From: Butyrivibrio sp. M55
GTDB lineage: Bacteria > Bacillota > Clostridia > Lachnospirales > Lachnospiraceae
Reading direction: 5' to 3'
DNA length: 64,000 nt
Assembly: GCF_900116865.1 (NCBI RefSeq)
Contig: NZ_FPCD01000001.1
Location: forward strand, 434,001 to 498,000
The notes beneath the pieces were generated by a model. The model did no database searches. It saw nothing but the letters and a program-made list of their open reading frames with translations, and was not told the origin of the DNA. Below are positions 35,636 through 44,680 of the stretch, one piece after another. The translations under genes were made by a program, and so were the position numbers. Within the stretch, counting starts at the first letter, position 1, and the number at the start of each line of letters is the position of its first letter.

Positions 35636-36694
35636 ATGGCTACGAAAGTAACACTACAAGATATTGCCGATGCTCTCGGCGTTTCAAGAAATACAGTATC
35701 AAAAGCTATCAACAATACAGGAGTTCTGGCTGATTCCACCAGGCAAAAGGTCTTGGAAAAAGCTATTGAAATGGGCTATAAGCAGTTTTCATATGCCAGT
35801 TCGGTTACCGATATAAAGAACCCTTCTTTTTTACAGCAAAAAGCTGCAGGAGAGATAGCTCTTTTCACCGGATCATTCCTTAACAACTCACATTTTGCAT
35901 CCACCATGCTTGATAAGTTCCAACATGAGATATCTCTTTTTGGATACAGTTTGTCAATGCATCGGGTTGACGAGAACAATTTCAATGATATGACTCTTCC
36001 GATTTCTTACAGACCGGAGAACACAAAAGGCATTGTCTGTATCGAAATGTTCAATCATCCCTACTGTGAAATGTTGTGTCAATTGGACCTTCCGGTTCTA
36101 ATGATAGACGCTCCCGTTGCAAGCTACTGGAAGCCACTTAACGCAGATATACTGTTGATGGACAATTCATCAAGTATTTTTTCTGTCATAAATGATATGA
36201 GTAAAAAGGGAATAACCAAGATAGGATTTGTAGGACAAGTCACTCATTGCCGTTCTTTCTATGAGCGATTCATGGCCTTCAGAGAGGCTCTGTATATCAA
36301 CAACCTCTCTTTTGAAGAAAAGTATTGTCTGACGGAAGTCCATCCTCACGGCTTAGAATACAAAGAATACTTATTCAAAGCGCTTGAGAAACTGGAAGAG
36401 TTGCCGGAAATGTTTATCTGCGCGAACGATTTTGTCGCAATAGACCTCATCTACGGTCTAAGAAAGCTGGGAATAGAATGTCCGCGTGATATTAAGCTGT
36501 TTGGTTTTGATGATTCGCCCGAATCCAAAATCATGACACCTCCATTATCAACAAGCCACATTCACAGTCAAATAATCGGTTACTCTGCTGCCAACATGAT
36601 ACTTTCGAGAATACAGCAACCGGACCTCAATTACAGAATAACATACACTGAAACCGACCTGATCGTCAGAGAATCAACCGTCACAGAGAACTGA
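35636..36694 (+). CDS. LacI-family transcriptional regulator of the sucrose operon
   Basis: A 352-aa repressor. The N-terminal helix-turn-helix is TLQDIADALGVSRNTVSKAI; the hinge and a periplasmic-binding-protein-like sensor domain follow (about 60-340). GGAG lies eight bases before the ATG. It is divergent from the ABC permease operon and shares the operator-rich intergenic region, so it most likely represses the operon until a sugar is present. The inducer is unknown. Confidence 0.92.
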   Translation: MATKVTLQDIADALGVSRNTVSKAINNTGVLADSTRQKVLEKAIEMGYKQFSYASSVTDIKNPSFLQQKAAGEIALFTGSFLNNSHFASTMLDKFQHEISLFGYSLSMHRVDENNFNDMTLPISYRPENTKGIVCIEMFNHPYCEMLCQLDLPVLMIDAPVASYWKPLNADILLMDNSSSIFSVINDMSKKGITKIGFVGQVTHCRSFYERFMAFREALYINNLSFEEKYCLTEVHPHGLEYKEYLFKALEKLEELPEMFICANDFVAIDLIYGLRKLGIECPRDIKLFGFDDSPESKIMTPPLSTSHIHSQIIGYSAANMILSRIQQPDLNYRITYTETDLIVRESTVTEN

Positions 36695-36772
36695 TCATCA
36701 CTATTTTATACTACATCTATTATCTCACACCGAACTATATTACGCTTAATTTTATTTGATATTTTTACAAAA

Positions 36773-36800
36773 AAAGAGGCTGTCACACGACAGTCTCTTT
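36773..36800 (-). terminator. Terminator between lacI-type gene and PspC gene
   Basis: AAAGAG-G-CTGTC, loop ACAC, GACAG-T-CTCTTT. On the minus strand it is followed by a T-rich run (TTTTTTTG in all); it serves the PspC gene and possibly also the regulator. Confidence 0.75.
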
Positions 36801-36814
36801 AACTCTATGATTGA

Positions 36815-37018
36815 TCATCCTCTGCTTATATAATCCGGCTTATCGTCCATAATGATTGCTGCAATAATGTATATCAATAATCCGCTTCCGTATGTAAGTG
36901 CAAGTATCGCATAAACGAGGCGAACTATTGTGGGATCAATTCCGAAAAACTCTGCAAGTCCACCACATACACCACAGATCTTTCGGTCATTGCTTTTATA
37001 AATTCTCTTTTTTTCCAT
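36815..37018 (-). CDS. PspC-domain small membrane protein
   Basis: A 67-aa single PspC domain: N-terminal KSNDRKICGVCGGLAEFFGID, then one or two membrane helices (LIYIIAAIIM). PspC proteins are linked to envelope stress sensing in other bacteria; the stand-alone short form is common in Clostridia and its role is not established. GGAGAAAAGG precedes the ATG. Confidence 0.9.
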   Translation of the reverse strand: MEKKRIYKSNDRKICGVCGGLAEFFGIDPTIVRLVYAILALTYGSGLLIYIIAAIIMDDKPDYISRG

Positions 37019-37269
37019 AACCTTTTCTCCTTTTATATTTGTGCTGTAGGCTCACTAAAATGATACACAAAAGAGCTTTTCGCAACAATGTTTTTATTTC
37101 GTTTGGTATGAACTTATTATATGGTTAATAAACGTAATAATACATATTTGTTTAGAGGAAATGAGCGTTGTTATTTCTCTTTTTTGACAAATTAAAACAA
37201 TTTTGACAGACATTCACACGGCTAGTAGACTATACAATATATTATCGACTATAAAACACGGAGTTAAAA

Positions 37270-39045
37270 ATGGCATTTGACGGTATAACCATAGCAAATA
37301 TAACTAAAGATATGAGCGATCTTCTTACCGGAGGAAGGGTCTACAAGATTGCTCAGACAGAGAGCGACGAACTTCTCATCACGGTCAAGCTCTCCTACGA
37401 AAACACTGACAAATACGGGATAAAGCAGGCTAAGATGATCATGTCTGCCGACGCTTCTCTTCCGCTTATCTATATGACGGACGAAACGAAGCCATCGCCC
37501 ATGACCGCGCCGAATTTCTGTATGCTTTTAAGAAAGCACATTCAGAATGGACGAATCATTTCCGTAACTCAGCCCGGACTTGAACGAATTATCCGTTTTG
37601 AGATCGAGCACCTTGATGAAATGGGCGATCTTAGACACAAAGTTCTCCTCATCGAGATTATGGGCAAATACAGCAACATAATCTTCACCGACGAGGACAA
37701 TGTGATAATTGACAGTATCAAGCATATTCCGGCATCTGTCAGCTCGGTAAGAGAAGTCCTTCCGGGCCGCGAGTATTTCGTTCCTTCGCAGGATAAGATG
37801 AATCCTCTCGAGACAAGCGCAGATGAATTCTCAGCCGTTGTCCTAAGCAAGGGTGTTCCTGTATTCAAGGCAATTTATCAAGGCTACACAGGTCTTTCGC
37901 CCGTCATTTCTCAGGAGATTTGTAAAAGAGCAAACATCGATTCCGACAAGTCCGCGATAGCGCTCGATACATCCGAATCCATAGCGCTTTACAGAGCTTT
38001 TTCCGAGATCGTTGATATGGTAAAAAACGGCGAATTTACGCCCGAGATCATCTATGAAGGAAACTCGCCCAAAGAGTACTCTTCTATCCCGCTTACCATG
38101 TACAAGGACGCACCGGGATTTTCCGCAGTTGCCCAGAACAGTATCTCTGAGCTCATCAGCAAGTACTATGCAGAAAAGAACGTCGTTACAAGGATCAGAC
38201 AAAAGTCAGTCGACCTAAGGAAAATAGTCCAGACTGCGCTTGAAAGAAACGTTCGTAAGTACGACCTTCAGACCAAGCAAATGCTCGACTGCGACAAAAA
38301 AGACAAGTACAGAATTTACGGTGAACTCCTCACGGTCTACGGCTACAGCGCAGAGCCGGGCGCCGATAAGATCACTGTCAACGATTACAACACGGGAAAA
38401 GACATAACGATCACACTTGACCCTACTCTGACTCCAAACCAGAATGCCAAGAAGTATTTTGATAAATATACGAAACTTAAGAGAACCGCTGAAGCTCTTG
38501 AAGAGCAGCTAAAAGAATCTAAAGAAGCGATTGAGCAGCTTGAATCAATAGAGAGCGCTCTTGAAATTGCAGAAAAAGAAGCCGACCTCGCCCAGATAAG
38601 GCAAGAACTCCACGAGAGCGGCTACATAAAATCAGGATTTGGAAAGAGCGGCCGCAAAGAAAAGATAACAAGCAAGCCCTTCCACTATCAGTCCAGCGAC
38701 GGCTTTGATATCTATGTCGGAAAAAATAATATCCAGAACGATGAACTCACCTTCAAAACCGCAAATGGCGGCGACTGGTGGTTCCACGCCAAGAAGATAC
38801 CGGGATCTCACGTTGTCCTCATAACAAAAGGCAAAGAAGTTCCCGACAGAACATTCGAGGAAGCTGCTGCCCTTGCAGCCTACTACTCAAAAGGAAAAGT
38901 TCAGGAGAAAGTTGAGATTGACTACTTAAAGCGCAAAGACGTAAAGAAACCGAACGGCTCAAAGCCCGGCTTCGTAGTTTATTACACCAACTATTCGCTG
39001 TCGATTTCACCGGATATATCCGCTCTTAAACTTATTAGTGATTAA
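37270..39045 (+). CDS. rqcH: Ribosome quality control protein RqcH (NFACT / Rqc2 homologue)
   Basis: A 591-aa protein that binds obstructed 50S subunits and adds C-terminal alanine tails to stalled nascent chains. It was formerly called fibronectin-binding protein A. Order: NFACT-N with MAFDGITIANITKDM, helix-hairpin-helix and coiled coil (about 395-460), and NFACT-R with the conserved GGDWWFHAKKIPGSHVVL. The DR catalytic features are not individually assigned. A plus-strand monocistronic gene. With ssrA/smpB it gives this genome both known rescue pathways. Confidence 0.93.
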   Translation: MAFDGITIANITKDMSDLLTGGRVYKIAQTESDELLITVKLSYENTDKYGIKQAKMIMSADASLPLIYMTDETKPSPMTAPNFCMLLRKHIQNGRIISVTQPGLERIIRFEIEHLDEMGDLRHKVLLIEIMGKYSNIIFTDEDNVIIDSIKHIPASVSSVREVLPGREYFVPSQDKMNPLETSADEFSAVVLSKGVPVFKAIYQGYTGLSPVISQEICKRANIDSDKSAIALDTSESIALYRAFSEIVDMVKNGEFTPEIIYEGNSPKEYSSIPLTMYKDAPGFSAVAQNSISELISKYYAEKNVVTRIRQKSVDLRKIVQTALERNVRKYDLQTKQMLDCDKKDKYRIYGELLTVYGYSAEPGADKITVNDYNTGKDITITLDPTLTPNQNAKKYFDKYTKLKRTAEALEEQLKESKEAIEQLESIESALEIAEKEADLAQIRQELHESGYIKSGFGKSGRKEKITSKPFHYQSSDGFDIYVGKNNIQNDELTFKTANGGDWWFHAKKIPGSHVVLITKGKEVPDRTFEEAAALAAYYSKGKVQEKVEIDYLKRKDVKKPNGSKPGFVVYYTNYSLSISPDISALKLISD

Positions 39046-39048
39046 AAA

Positions 39049-39095
39049 TATAAGCACCTTCAAGGACGCCCAATGTCCTCTAAGGTGCTTATTTT
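39049..39095 (+). terminator. Terminator after rqcH, bidirectional
   Basis: ATAAGCACCTT pairs with AAGGTGCTTAT, with an inner GGAC/GTCC, followed by TTTAATTT on the plus strand and an A/T-rich mirror for the minus-strand gene ending at 39128. Confidence 0.8.
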
Positions 39096-39127
39096 AATTT
39101 CATAATATTTTTTCAAACGAATCAAAA

Positions 39128-39745
39128 TTACCAGTCTGAGCCCCAATCTGTATATCCCGAATCCCAGCTGTCAGAGCCCCAATCACTGTAACTGTTATTG
39201 TCATAATTATTGTAGTTGTAATCATTGTAATAATAGTTATCTGAGCCGCTACCATGACTTCTGCTCTTCGAATTGAACCTGGCTCCAAGCACAACTAATA
39301 ACAAAAATAATAAATATATAATACCGGCAACAATTTTACCGCCATGTCTATGCCAAAAGTCCGATCTTTTTGCATTTGCGGAATATGGTGAGGAAAAACT
39401 CACGCCTGCATATGGATTATCATTACTCGTATTTCCGCTTGGAACATCTCCGGCGTAATAATGCTGTTTCTGATTGACAATCTCTTTCTGAAGCCTGTCG
39501 TAAAGCTCGCCTACCGCGAACGCTTCATCATATCCTCTGTAACGGATGGCTCTGTTACCATCATCCTTGTTCTTATAGACTATAAACTCGCCATTTCCTT
39601 CATCCTTATAAATACCGAAGGCTTTGGGTTCCTTATAATTCTCTCCGATAAAAAATCTTGTCTTTTCCGAAGTAAAACCATTCTTTTCGCAATATTCTTT
39701 TAATTCTTCAATAGTCTTTGGCTTAGCGCCGCTTATGAGATTCAT
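39128..39745 (-). CDS. Hypothetical membrane protein with Tyr/Asn/Asp/Ser-rich tail
   Basis: A 205-aa protein. Residues 1-90 form a small soluble domain (IEELKEYCEKNGF..., with FGIYKDEGNGEFIVYKNKDDG), then a linker, one membrane helix (about 138-158), and a low-complexity extracytoplasmic tail of about 45 residues rich in Tyr, Asn, Asp, Ser and Trp. I do not recognise a named family, although similar small-domain-plus-helix proteins with Gly/Tyr-rich tails occur in Clostridia. Start chosen at 39743-39745, where AGGAG lies eight bases upstream. Confidence 0.75.
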   Translation of the reverse strand: MNLISGAKPKTIEELKEYCEKNGFTSEKTRFFIGENYKEPKAFGIYKDEGNGEFIVYKNKDDGNRAIRYRGYDEAFAVGELYDRLQKEIVNQKQHYYAGDVPSGNTSNDNPYAGVSFSSPYSANAKRSDFWHRHGGKIVAGIIYLLFLLLVVLGARFNSKSRSHGSGSDNYYYNDYNYNNYDNNSYSDWGSDSWDSGYTDWGSDW

Positions 39746-39777
39746 TACCATTCTCCTAAACTTTAACCAATTTATTT

Positions 39778-40218
39778 TTAATCTTCCTTAGAAAAATACA
39801 ATTCCACAATATCTTTTATATTCTTTTTTCTAGGAGATTGATACAAGACAAAACTGCCTTTATACAACGCATCCGGATCTATATAGTATATTGATTCTTT
39901 ATCCCAGTATTTATATATAGTATTAGACTTATCTAAATCACTAACGCAATACCTACCGCCTTCTGAATCTTCTACAGTCAAATCGAAATCAGTTTCATTC
40001 CAGTATTCAATCAGCTCAAGCACTTCCTGGCCATTTACAGGTTCTTGAAGATATTTTTCATATTTCTTTTGAGCTGCTGAATATTTCTCATCAAAAGCTG
40101 TGTCATCAGATGCAGAGGAAAAAGAACATCCGGATATGAGCGGTAATATAATAACTACAAGTATAATAAGTAAATTAGCAAAAGAAATGTTAGTAGCACA
40201 AGTATATTTTTTAATCAT
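39778..40218 (-). CDS. Hypothetical lipoprotein, 146 aa
   Basis: Signal peptide with a lipobox PLISGC, so it should be anchored to the outer face of the membrane. The mature ~115-residue domain is acidic and unrecognised. It overlaps the end of the larger lipoprotein gene upstream by eight bases, so the two are co-transcribed and probably act together. Confidence 0.78.
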   Translation of the reverse strand: MIKKYTCATNISFANLLIILVVIILPLISGCSFSSASDDTAFDEKYSAAQKKYEKYLQEPVNGQEVLELIEYWNETDFDLTVEDSEGGRYCVSDLDKSNTIYKYWDKESIYYIDPDALYKGSFVLYQSPRKKNIKDIVELYFSKED

Positions 40219-41311
40219 TGCAACTACCGATTACTGTATAATCATCCTCATCAAATATCAGTAATGTATTATTAATCCAATTAAAGGATAATTGATCCTT
40301 GTTTCTATTTTTATCAATAGAATAAATGACTTCCTCTTTTTTATCATTAAGATTTTTTCTAATAACTTTTCCTTTTCTATAAAGGTAAATTTGTTTATCT
40401 TTATATCCAATTATCAGAGTTTTACTTCCTTTGGTCTCATATAATATATTGCTTTTTTGTGTGTTGATATCAAATTCAAAAAGCGCTGAACCTTTTAAGT
40501 TCTGTGGCTTTAATAAATTTTTAGGGCATAGTCCATTTTTCCACTCAGTAAATTGAACTATCCCAATAACTTTTTCATCTTCAACCAAGAAATCATTATA
40601 CAAACCTGAATCCAAAGCATTTTTGTTTGTCAAGGCATCAATATCACCATTTATGCCATCTAACGAATAACTGTAGTTTGCTTCACCAATATTCTTAGTA
40701 AATGTCACTGATTTACCATTTTCTAAAGGTATTATCTCTGAAGATCCATAATTATTTAAGTTGTTCAGCTCAGGTTTGACTATCTCACTTAGTTGAAATG
40801 TTGAATTAGCTTCATCAAGGTTATAATAGTGCGGTGTATCATTATCATCCTTTTTATTAATCCCAACAATCATTCCGGTTCCTGTACGGATTAGATAGAT
40901 ACTGCCTGATACTTCAGTTATAATTTGATTCTCACCTGAATTGTTATTGTGATGATATAAGAAACTTGTTTCATTATCATTCTTGTTTTCATTAACTATA
41001 ATAAATAAATCATTATCATTGCCATAGTAATCAGTAATTCTTTTATTGCCGGCAGTGTTATTATCTAATGCAAAAACTTCATGCTCTTCTGAAGATTTAA
41101 TATCATATTTTGATATCTTTGAATAAACAAATCCATCCTCGTTTTTTACATAATGGTAATATGAATTATTATAATCATTGTTTGGCCCAAACGATGTAAC
41201 GAAAGAAACATAATTTGATTTTTTTGAATCGTTGCCTTCAAAAATACATCCTGAAACGGTAATTAAAACAAAAATTAGAGTAGCAAATAATAATCTTTTT
41301 ATGTTTTTCAA
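40211..41311 (-). CDS. Hypothetical lipoprotein, possible beta-propeller
   Basis: A 366-aa protein with a signal peptide and lipobox TVSGC. The mature part is Asn/Asp/Lys-rich with recurring short strands (FLYHHNN..., QIYLYRKGK..., LLIFDEDDY), which suggests a beta-propeller-like extracytoplasmic domain, as in DUF5050-type proteins; this is an inference. Base composition is visibly more AT-rich than in neighbouring housekeeping genes. First gene of a two-gene unit. Confidence 0.75.
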   Translation of the reverse strand: MKNIKRLLFATLIFVLITVSGCIFEGNDSKKSNYVSFVTSFGPNNDYNNSYYHYVKNEDGFVYSKISKYDIKSSEEHEVFALDNNTAGNKRITDYYGNDNDLFIIVNENKNDNETSFLYHHNNNSGENQIITEVSGSIYLIRTGTGMIVGINKKDDNDTPHYYNLDEANSTFQLSEIVKPELNNLNNYGSSEIIPLENGKSVTFTKNIGEANYSYSLDGINGDIDALTNKNALDSGLYNDFLVEDEKVIGIVQFTEWKNGLCPKNLLKPQNLKGSALFEFDINTQKSNILYETKGSKTLIIGYKDKQIYLYRKGKVIRKNLNDKKEEVIYSIDKNRNKDQLSFNWINNTLLIFDEDDYTVIGSCND

Positions 41312-41389
41312 CCTAATTTATTCTCTCCTTCATTATAATCTCCGAGAACACTATTAACTTCACGTTTGCTATTTCAGTCTGTAATCTTC

Positions 41390-41497
41390 TTATGAGTCTT
41401 TCTTGTTTCTTTTTAAAGTAATAATTAACATTTTATCATGTATGGTATCCATTATCAACCTTAATTCGTCATCCGGGTATTCTTGCCAAACCTGCAC
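41390..41497 (-). pseudogene. Possible short gene fragment
   Basis: In the gap upstream of the lipoprotein pair a minus-strand frame (GTG at 41495-41497) encodes about 35 residues including WQEYPDDELRLIMDT and a basic end. It looks protein-like but has no clear ribosome site and could be chance or the end of a decayed gene. Confidence 0.25.
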
Positions 41498-41582
41498 TGC
41501 TATGCGGTATGTTAACTAAAATTTATCTTTTCATACACCTCTTGATATAATAATACAAATATTAACCCTTAGGAGTACGAAA

Positions 41583-42131
41583 TTGAAAAATATTATAATA
41601 AAAGGCAGTATAATCGTTGCAATCATTGTGCTTTATATGATAAAACGTTCCGGATTCGCCGAGCCGGATTTCGATACCGGTATCCCGCAGGAAGTAACAT
41701 ATACAGAGGATGCAATCAATGTTTCCGGAAAGCAGATTTCTGTTCTGGATAAGATAGATACAACACTCTCCTCTTTGAATGATGAACCCAAAGATGTCTT
41801 TAAGGCCAAAAATAGCGGTGTATATACATATAGTGATCTGGGACTTGAGATAGAAACATTCAAGATCAAATGGACTGAATATCCGTTGCATTTTTTTATT
41901 AATAAAGAGGGCATCACATCATACAGAAACATTGGAGTCGGGAATACCAAAGACCAAGTCTACGAAGCCTATGGTCTTCCCGCTTATCAAAATGAGGATC
42001 ATTCTGAAACATATACTTTCAGCAACTGTATTGTCCAATTTCGCTACAATGATAATGATATAGTTGAATCCTTTTATATCGAAAACACAGATACTCGCTT
42101 AAGAATGAATCACTATTGGAAAATAGATTAG
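41583..42131 (+). CDS. Hypothetical membrane-anchored protein
   Basis: A 182-aa protein starting at TTG (41583-41585), supported by AGGAG seven bases upstream. An N-terminal hydrophobic helix (about 5-20) anchors or exports it. The C-terminal half (about 110-175) has a GVGNTKDQVYEAYGLP segment, reminiscent of the BamE/SmpA-like small fold seen in Gram-positive lipoproteins; this is a weak similarity. TATAAT occurs about 35 bases upstream. No functional call. Confidence 0.7.
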   Translation: MKNIIIKGSIIVAIIVLYMIKRSGFAEPDFDTGIPQEVTYTEDAINVSGKQISVLDKIDTTLSSLNDEPKDVFKAKNSGVYTYSDLGLEIETFKIKWTEYPLHFFINKEGITSYRNIGVGNTKDQVYEAYGLPAYQNEDHSETYTFSNCIVQFRYNDNDIVESFYIENTDTRLRMNHYWKID

Positions 42132-42142
42132 TCACAGCACAT

Positions 42143-42194
42143 AAAAAGGCAGCCTTTTTCATTTCTATTCTATGAAAAAGACTGCCTTTCTTTT
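42143..42194. terminator. Strong bidirectional terminator
   Basis: AAAGGCAG-C-CTTTTTCAT pairs with ATGAAAAAG-A-CTGCCTTT around TTCTATTCT, followed by CTTTTATT on the plus strand and preceded by the A-run that serves the minus strand. It ends both the plus-strand gene at 42131 and the radical SAM gene at 42210. Confidence 0.85.
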
Positions 42195-42209
42195 ATTTAT
42201 TGCATATCA

Positions 42210-43646
42210 TCACATCTTACCGTCTGTCATGTACCTCAGATCCTGGATCAGGTTCATATCACGGCCACCCGTCAAAGCAACTGCTTCGCGCATGATGCGA
42301 ATACCTTCATCCTTCTGCCCAAGCCTGAACAACGCAAGAGCACGACCGCCCATGGCGTAAGTATTATTGCTGTCCATCTCGAGCGCCTTGTTATTTGCTT
42401 CAAGGCAGGATTCATAGTTTCCGCACATAAATTCGCTATAGCCTATTGCGCTATACACATCTGCATTTTCGGGATCCAGCTCTTTTGTCCGTTTAAGAGC
42501 AAAAGATGCTTCCTGATAATCTCCCTGCTGTATAAGCGAATCGGCAAGTCTGCGTAATGCAGCGGCATTGTCGCACTTGGAATACTTTGTTTCTTTTTTC
42601 TTGAGAGAAAGATTGTATGCGCAATACTCGTTCTCCTCGTATATACTGCCCTTCATCGTGAGTCTTGTATTCGGACAGCCTCCGAGACACTTTGAGCCAT
42701 AGACACAGGTTTTGCATGAGCCGGAAAGTTTTTCTTTTGTCAGCTGGCGCCTCCATAAGAATGCATTTTCATCTTCCCATATCTCACGAAGTTTTCTCTT
42801 ACGGATATTCCCTTCAATAAACTCTTTTGAGCGAATTGAAGTACATCCCAAAATATCTCCGTTATGCAATATACCAAAGCCGCGAACTCCCGCATTGCAG
42901 CCATCCCACAAAGAATGTCTGTCAAATCCGAAAGATATACGCCTTGTTTCAAGATCTTTTTTCGAATAATAACCGATACAATCGGCAGGGTATATTCGAA
43001 TTCTTCCCTCTTTTGCCGTGTTATAGCAAAAATCGATGACATCATTGACCTGTTTCGGCTCAAGCACCCAGTCAGGGCGTTCCTTAAGATTTCCCATGGG
43101 TAGACCAAGCTGTACCTGCCATGTCTTAACTCCCATGCCGATTAATTCTTCTTTAAGGTCCGAAAGAATTTCTATATTTTTCTTAGTTATGGTTGTGACA
43201 GCGCCGGTCTCTATCCCAAGTTCCGTCATTGCATGAAATGCATTACGAGCGTGTTCAAAAGCTCCTTCTTTTCTTACACTGTCATGTATCTCCGGCGTAC
43301 CGTCGATACTTATTGCAACTGTAGATATCCCACTGTCTTTGAGTCTTTTTGCCATATCTGTATCAAGAAGCCAGCCGTTGGTAATGATATTTACCTTAAC
43401 ACCATTACCGGAAAGTCTTTTCACCAGATCCGGTGTATCCTTTCTTGTAAGCGGCTCTCCTCCTGACAAGGTTATCCATCTCAGCCCAAGCTCCGCGATC
43501 TGATCGCATAGGTCAAGAGCTTCCATTGTGCTAAGTTCTCCTGGGAGCGCACCCGCGCAAGACGAGCCGCAATGGCCACAACGCATGTTGCATCCCATCG
43601 TAACCTCCCAGACTGCTGTAACCGGTTTATATTCAATATGTGCCAT
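42210..43646 (-). CDS. Radical SAM/SPASM peptide maturase with C-terminal TPR repeats
   Basis: A 478-aa enzyme. The radical SAM [4Fe-4S] motif is CNMRCGHC near residue 19, followed by TLSGGEPLTRKD. The SPASM region that binds auxiliary Fe-S clusters includes CNAGVRGFGILHNGDILGCT and CKTCVYGSKCLGGCPNTR. The last ~120 residues form about three TPR units, which may hold the precursor. Its gene begins 50 bases after the repeat-rich Cys/Tyr peptide gene on the same strand, so it is the probable maturase, installing thioether or other radical-derived bonds. The exact chemistry cannot be read from sequence. A strong terminator follows. Confidence 0.88.
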   Translation of the reverse strand: MAHIEYKPVTAVWEVTMGCNMRCGHCGSSCAGALPGELSTMEALDLCDQIAELGLRWITLSGGEPLTRKDTPDLVKRLSGNGVKVNIITNGWLLDTDMAKRLKDSGISTVAISIDGTPEIHDSVRKEGAFEHARNAFHAMTELGIETGAVTTITKKNIEILSDLKEELIGMGVKTWQVQLGLPMGNLKERPDWVLEPKQVNDVIDFCYNTAKEGRIRIYPADCIGYYSKKDLETRRISFGFDRHSLWDGCNAGVRGFGILHNGDILGCTSIRSKEFIEGNIRKRKLREIWEDENAFLWRRQLTKEKLSGSCKTCVYGSKCLGGCPNTRLTMKGSIYEENEYCAYNLSLKKKETKYSKCDNAAALRRLADSLIQQGDYQEASFALKRTKELDPENADVYSAIGYSEFMCGNYESCLEANNKALEMDSNNTYAMGGRALALFRLGQKDEGIRIMREAVALTGGRDMNLIQDLRYMTDGKM

Positions 43647-43696
43647 TTCTTTTTCTTAACCTCCAAACCGCCGATGGGCATTATGTATTCAATTTG

Positions 43697-44269
43697 TTAG
43701 CAGAAATAACCATATTTCATCATTGCATTCTGTGCATTGCAGTTATATCCGTAAGCAACTGCTGAATTCTGAATATTGCACGGATAACCATATTTAAGCG
43801 TTGCATCCTGTGCGCCGCAAGGATATCCATATTTAAGTACCGGTGTATCTCCGCACGGATAACCATACTTGAGTACCGGAGCGTCTCCGCAAGGGTATCC
43901 ATATTTAAGTGCAGGTGTGTCTCCGCATGGATAGCCATACTTAAGAACCGGTTCTCCGCATGGATAGCCGTATTTAACGCCAGTTGCCACATCTTCCGCT
44001 CCACACGGATATCCATACTTAAGCGTTGCATCTTCTACTCCGCAAGGATATCCGTACTTCATAAGTGTTGCATCCTGTGTACCGCAAGGGTATCCGTATT
44101 TTACAGCAGTCGCATCATTTGCACCGCATGTATAGCCATACTTCACATTGGTGTTAGTTGCATCCTGTACCCCACACGGATATCCATATTTAAGTGTAGG
44201 AGTATCGGCCGAATCACACGCATATCCGTACTTAAGAAGCGGATCCTGTGCTCCGAGCACATATCCGTA
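43697..44269 (-). repeat. Coding tandem repeats (YGY-x-C units)
   Basis: About 33-48-bp degenerate repeats encoding 15 YGY units. The four central copies (about 43835-43965) are the most alike and shortest (12 residues or fewer), suggesting recent expansion by unequal recombination. Confidence 0.85.
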
Positions 44270-44644
44270 AGGAATTGCAGCATTGCTGATACTTCTTAGC
44301 ATTGCATCATTATTCTCGCTATATTTAGCGAATTCATCTGAATCACTGGGAACAACTGAGATTGAAACATTATGTTTCTGATCTGTTGCAGACAAGTTAG
44401 TGAAATTCATCATTGTAAATTCAATTTCAGCTTTCTTATCTGTTTCAGAAACAGCAACGAACCAAAACTTCTGAATAATAGGCGCAACCGTGTTAGGTGA
44501 CTGAACCTTTTCCGTTTCGATATTTAACAATACTACGCCTTTCGGTAGACCTGTCAGGCACCATCCGTATGCTGTAGAACCAAGCATTGACTGAAGCCCA
44601 ACCGAGAATGATTTTCCCTGAAATACTACCATTTCGTTTGCCAT
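43697..44644 (-). CDS. Multi-core RiPP precursor: chagasin-like domain plus KYGYPCG repeats
   Basis: A 315-aa protein without a signal peptide. Residues 1-110 resemble the chagasin/inhibitor I42 fold (GKSFSVGLQSMLGSTAYGW..., then a conserved-looking FWFVAV strand). From residue 126 to the end come 15 YGY units spaced 11-16 residues apart. Fourteen have Cys two residues after YGY; the most common form is KYGYPCG, with spacers such as AQDATL or DTPVL. The protein ends KYGYFC. Repeated Cys cores next to a radical SAM/SPASM gene indicate a ribosomally made, modified peptide. The chagasin-like part may act as leader or scaffold. GGGGG-rich ribosome site precedes the ATG. Confidence 0.85.
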   Translation of the reverse strand: MANEMVVFQGKSFSVGLQSMLGSTAYGWCLTGLPKGVVLLNIETEKVQSPNTVAPIIQKFWFVAVSETDKKAEIEFTMMNFTNLSATDQKHNVSISVVPSDSDEFAKYSENNDAMLRSISNAAIPYGYVLGAQDPLLKYGYACDSADTPTLKYGYPCGVQDATNTNVKYGYTCGANDATAVKYGYPCGTQDATLMKYGYPCGVEDATLKYGYPCGAEDVATGVKYGYPCGEPVLKYGYPCGDTPALKYGYPCGDAPVLKYGYPCGDTPVLKYGYPCGAQDATLKYGYPCNIQNSAVAYGYNCNAQNAMMKYGYFC

Positions 44645-44680
44645 AAGAACCCCCTTCCATCTAGTTGGAATTTTTAGTTG

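Noticed and set aside
43700..44269. Regular DNA repeats about 36 bp apart, CRISPR-like at first sight
   Set aside because: They are in one reading frame, vary in spacing, and encode the YGY-x-C units; there are no unique spacers.
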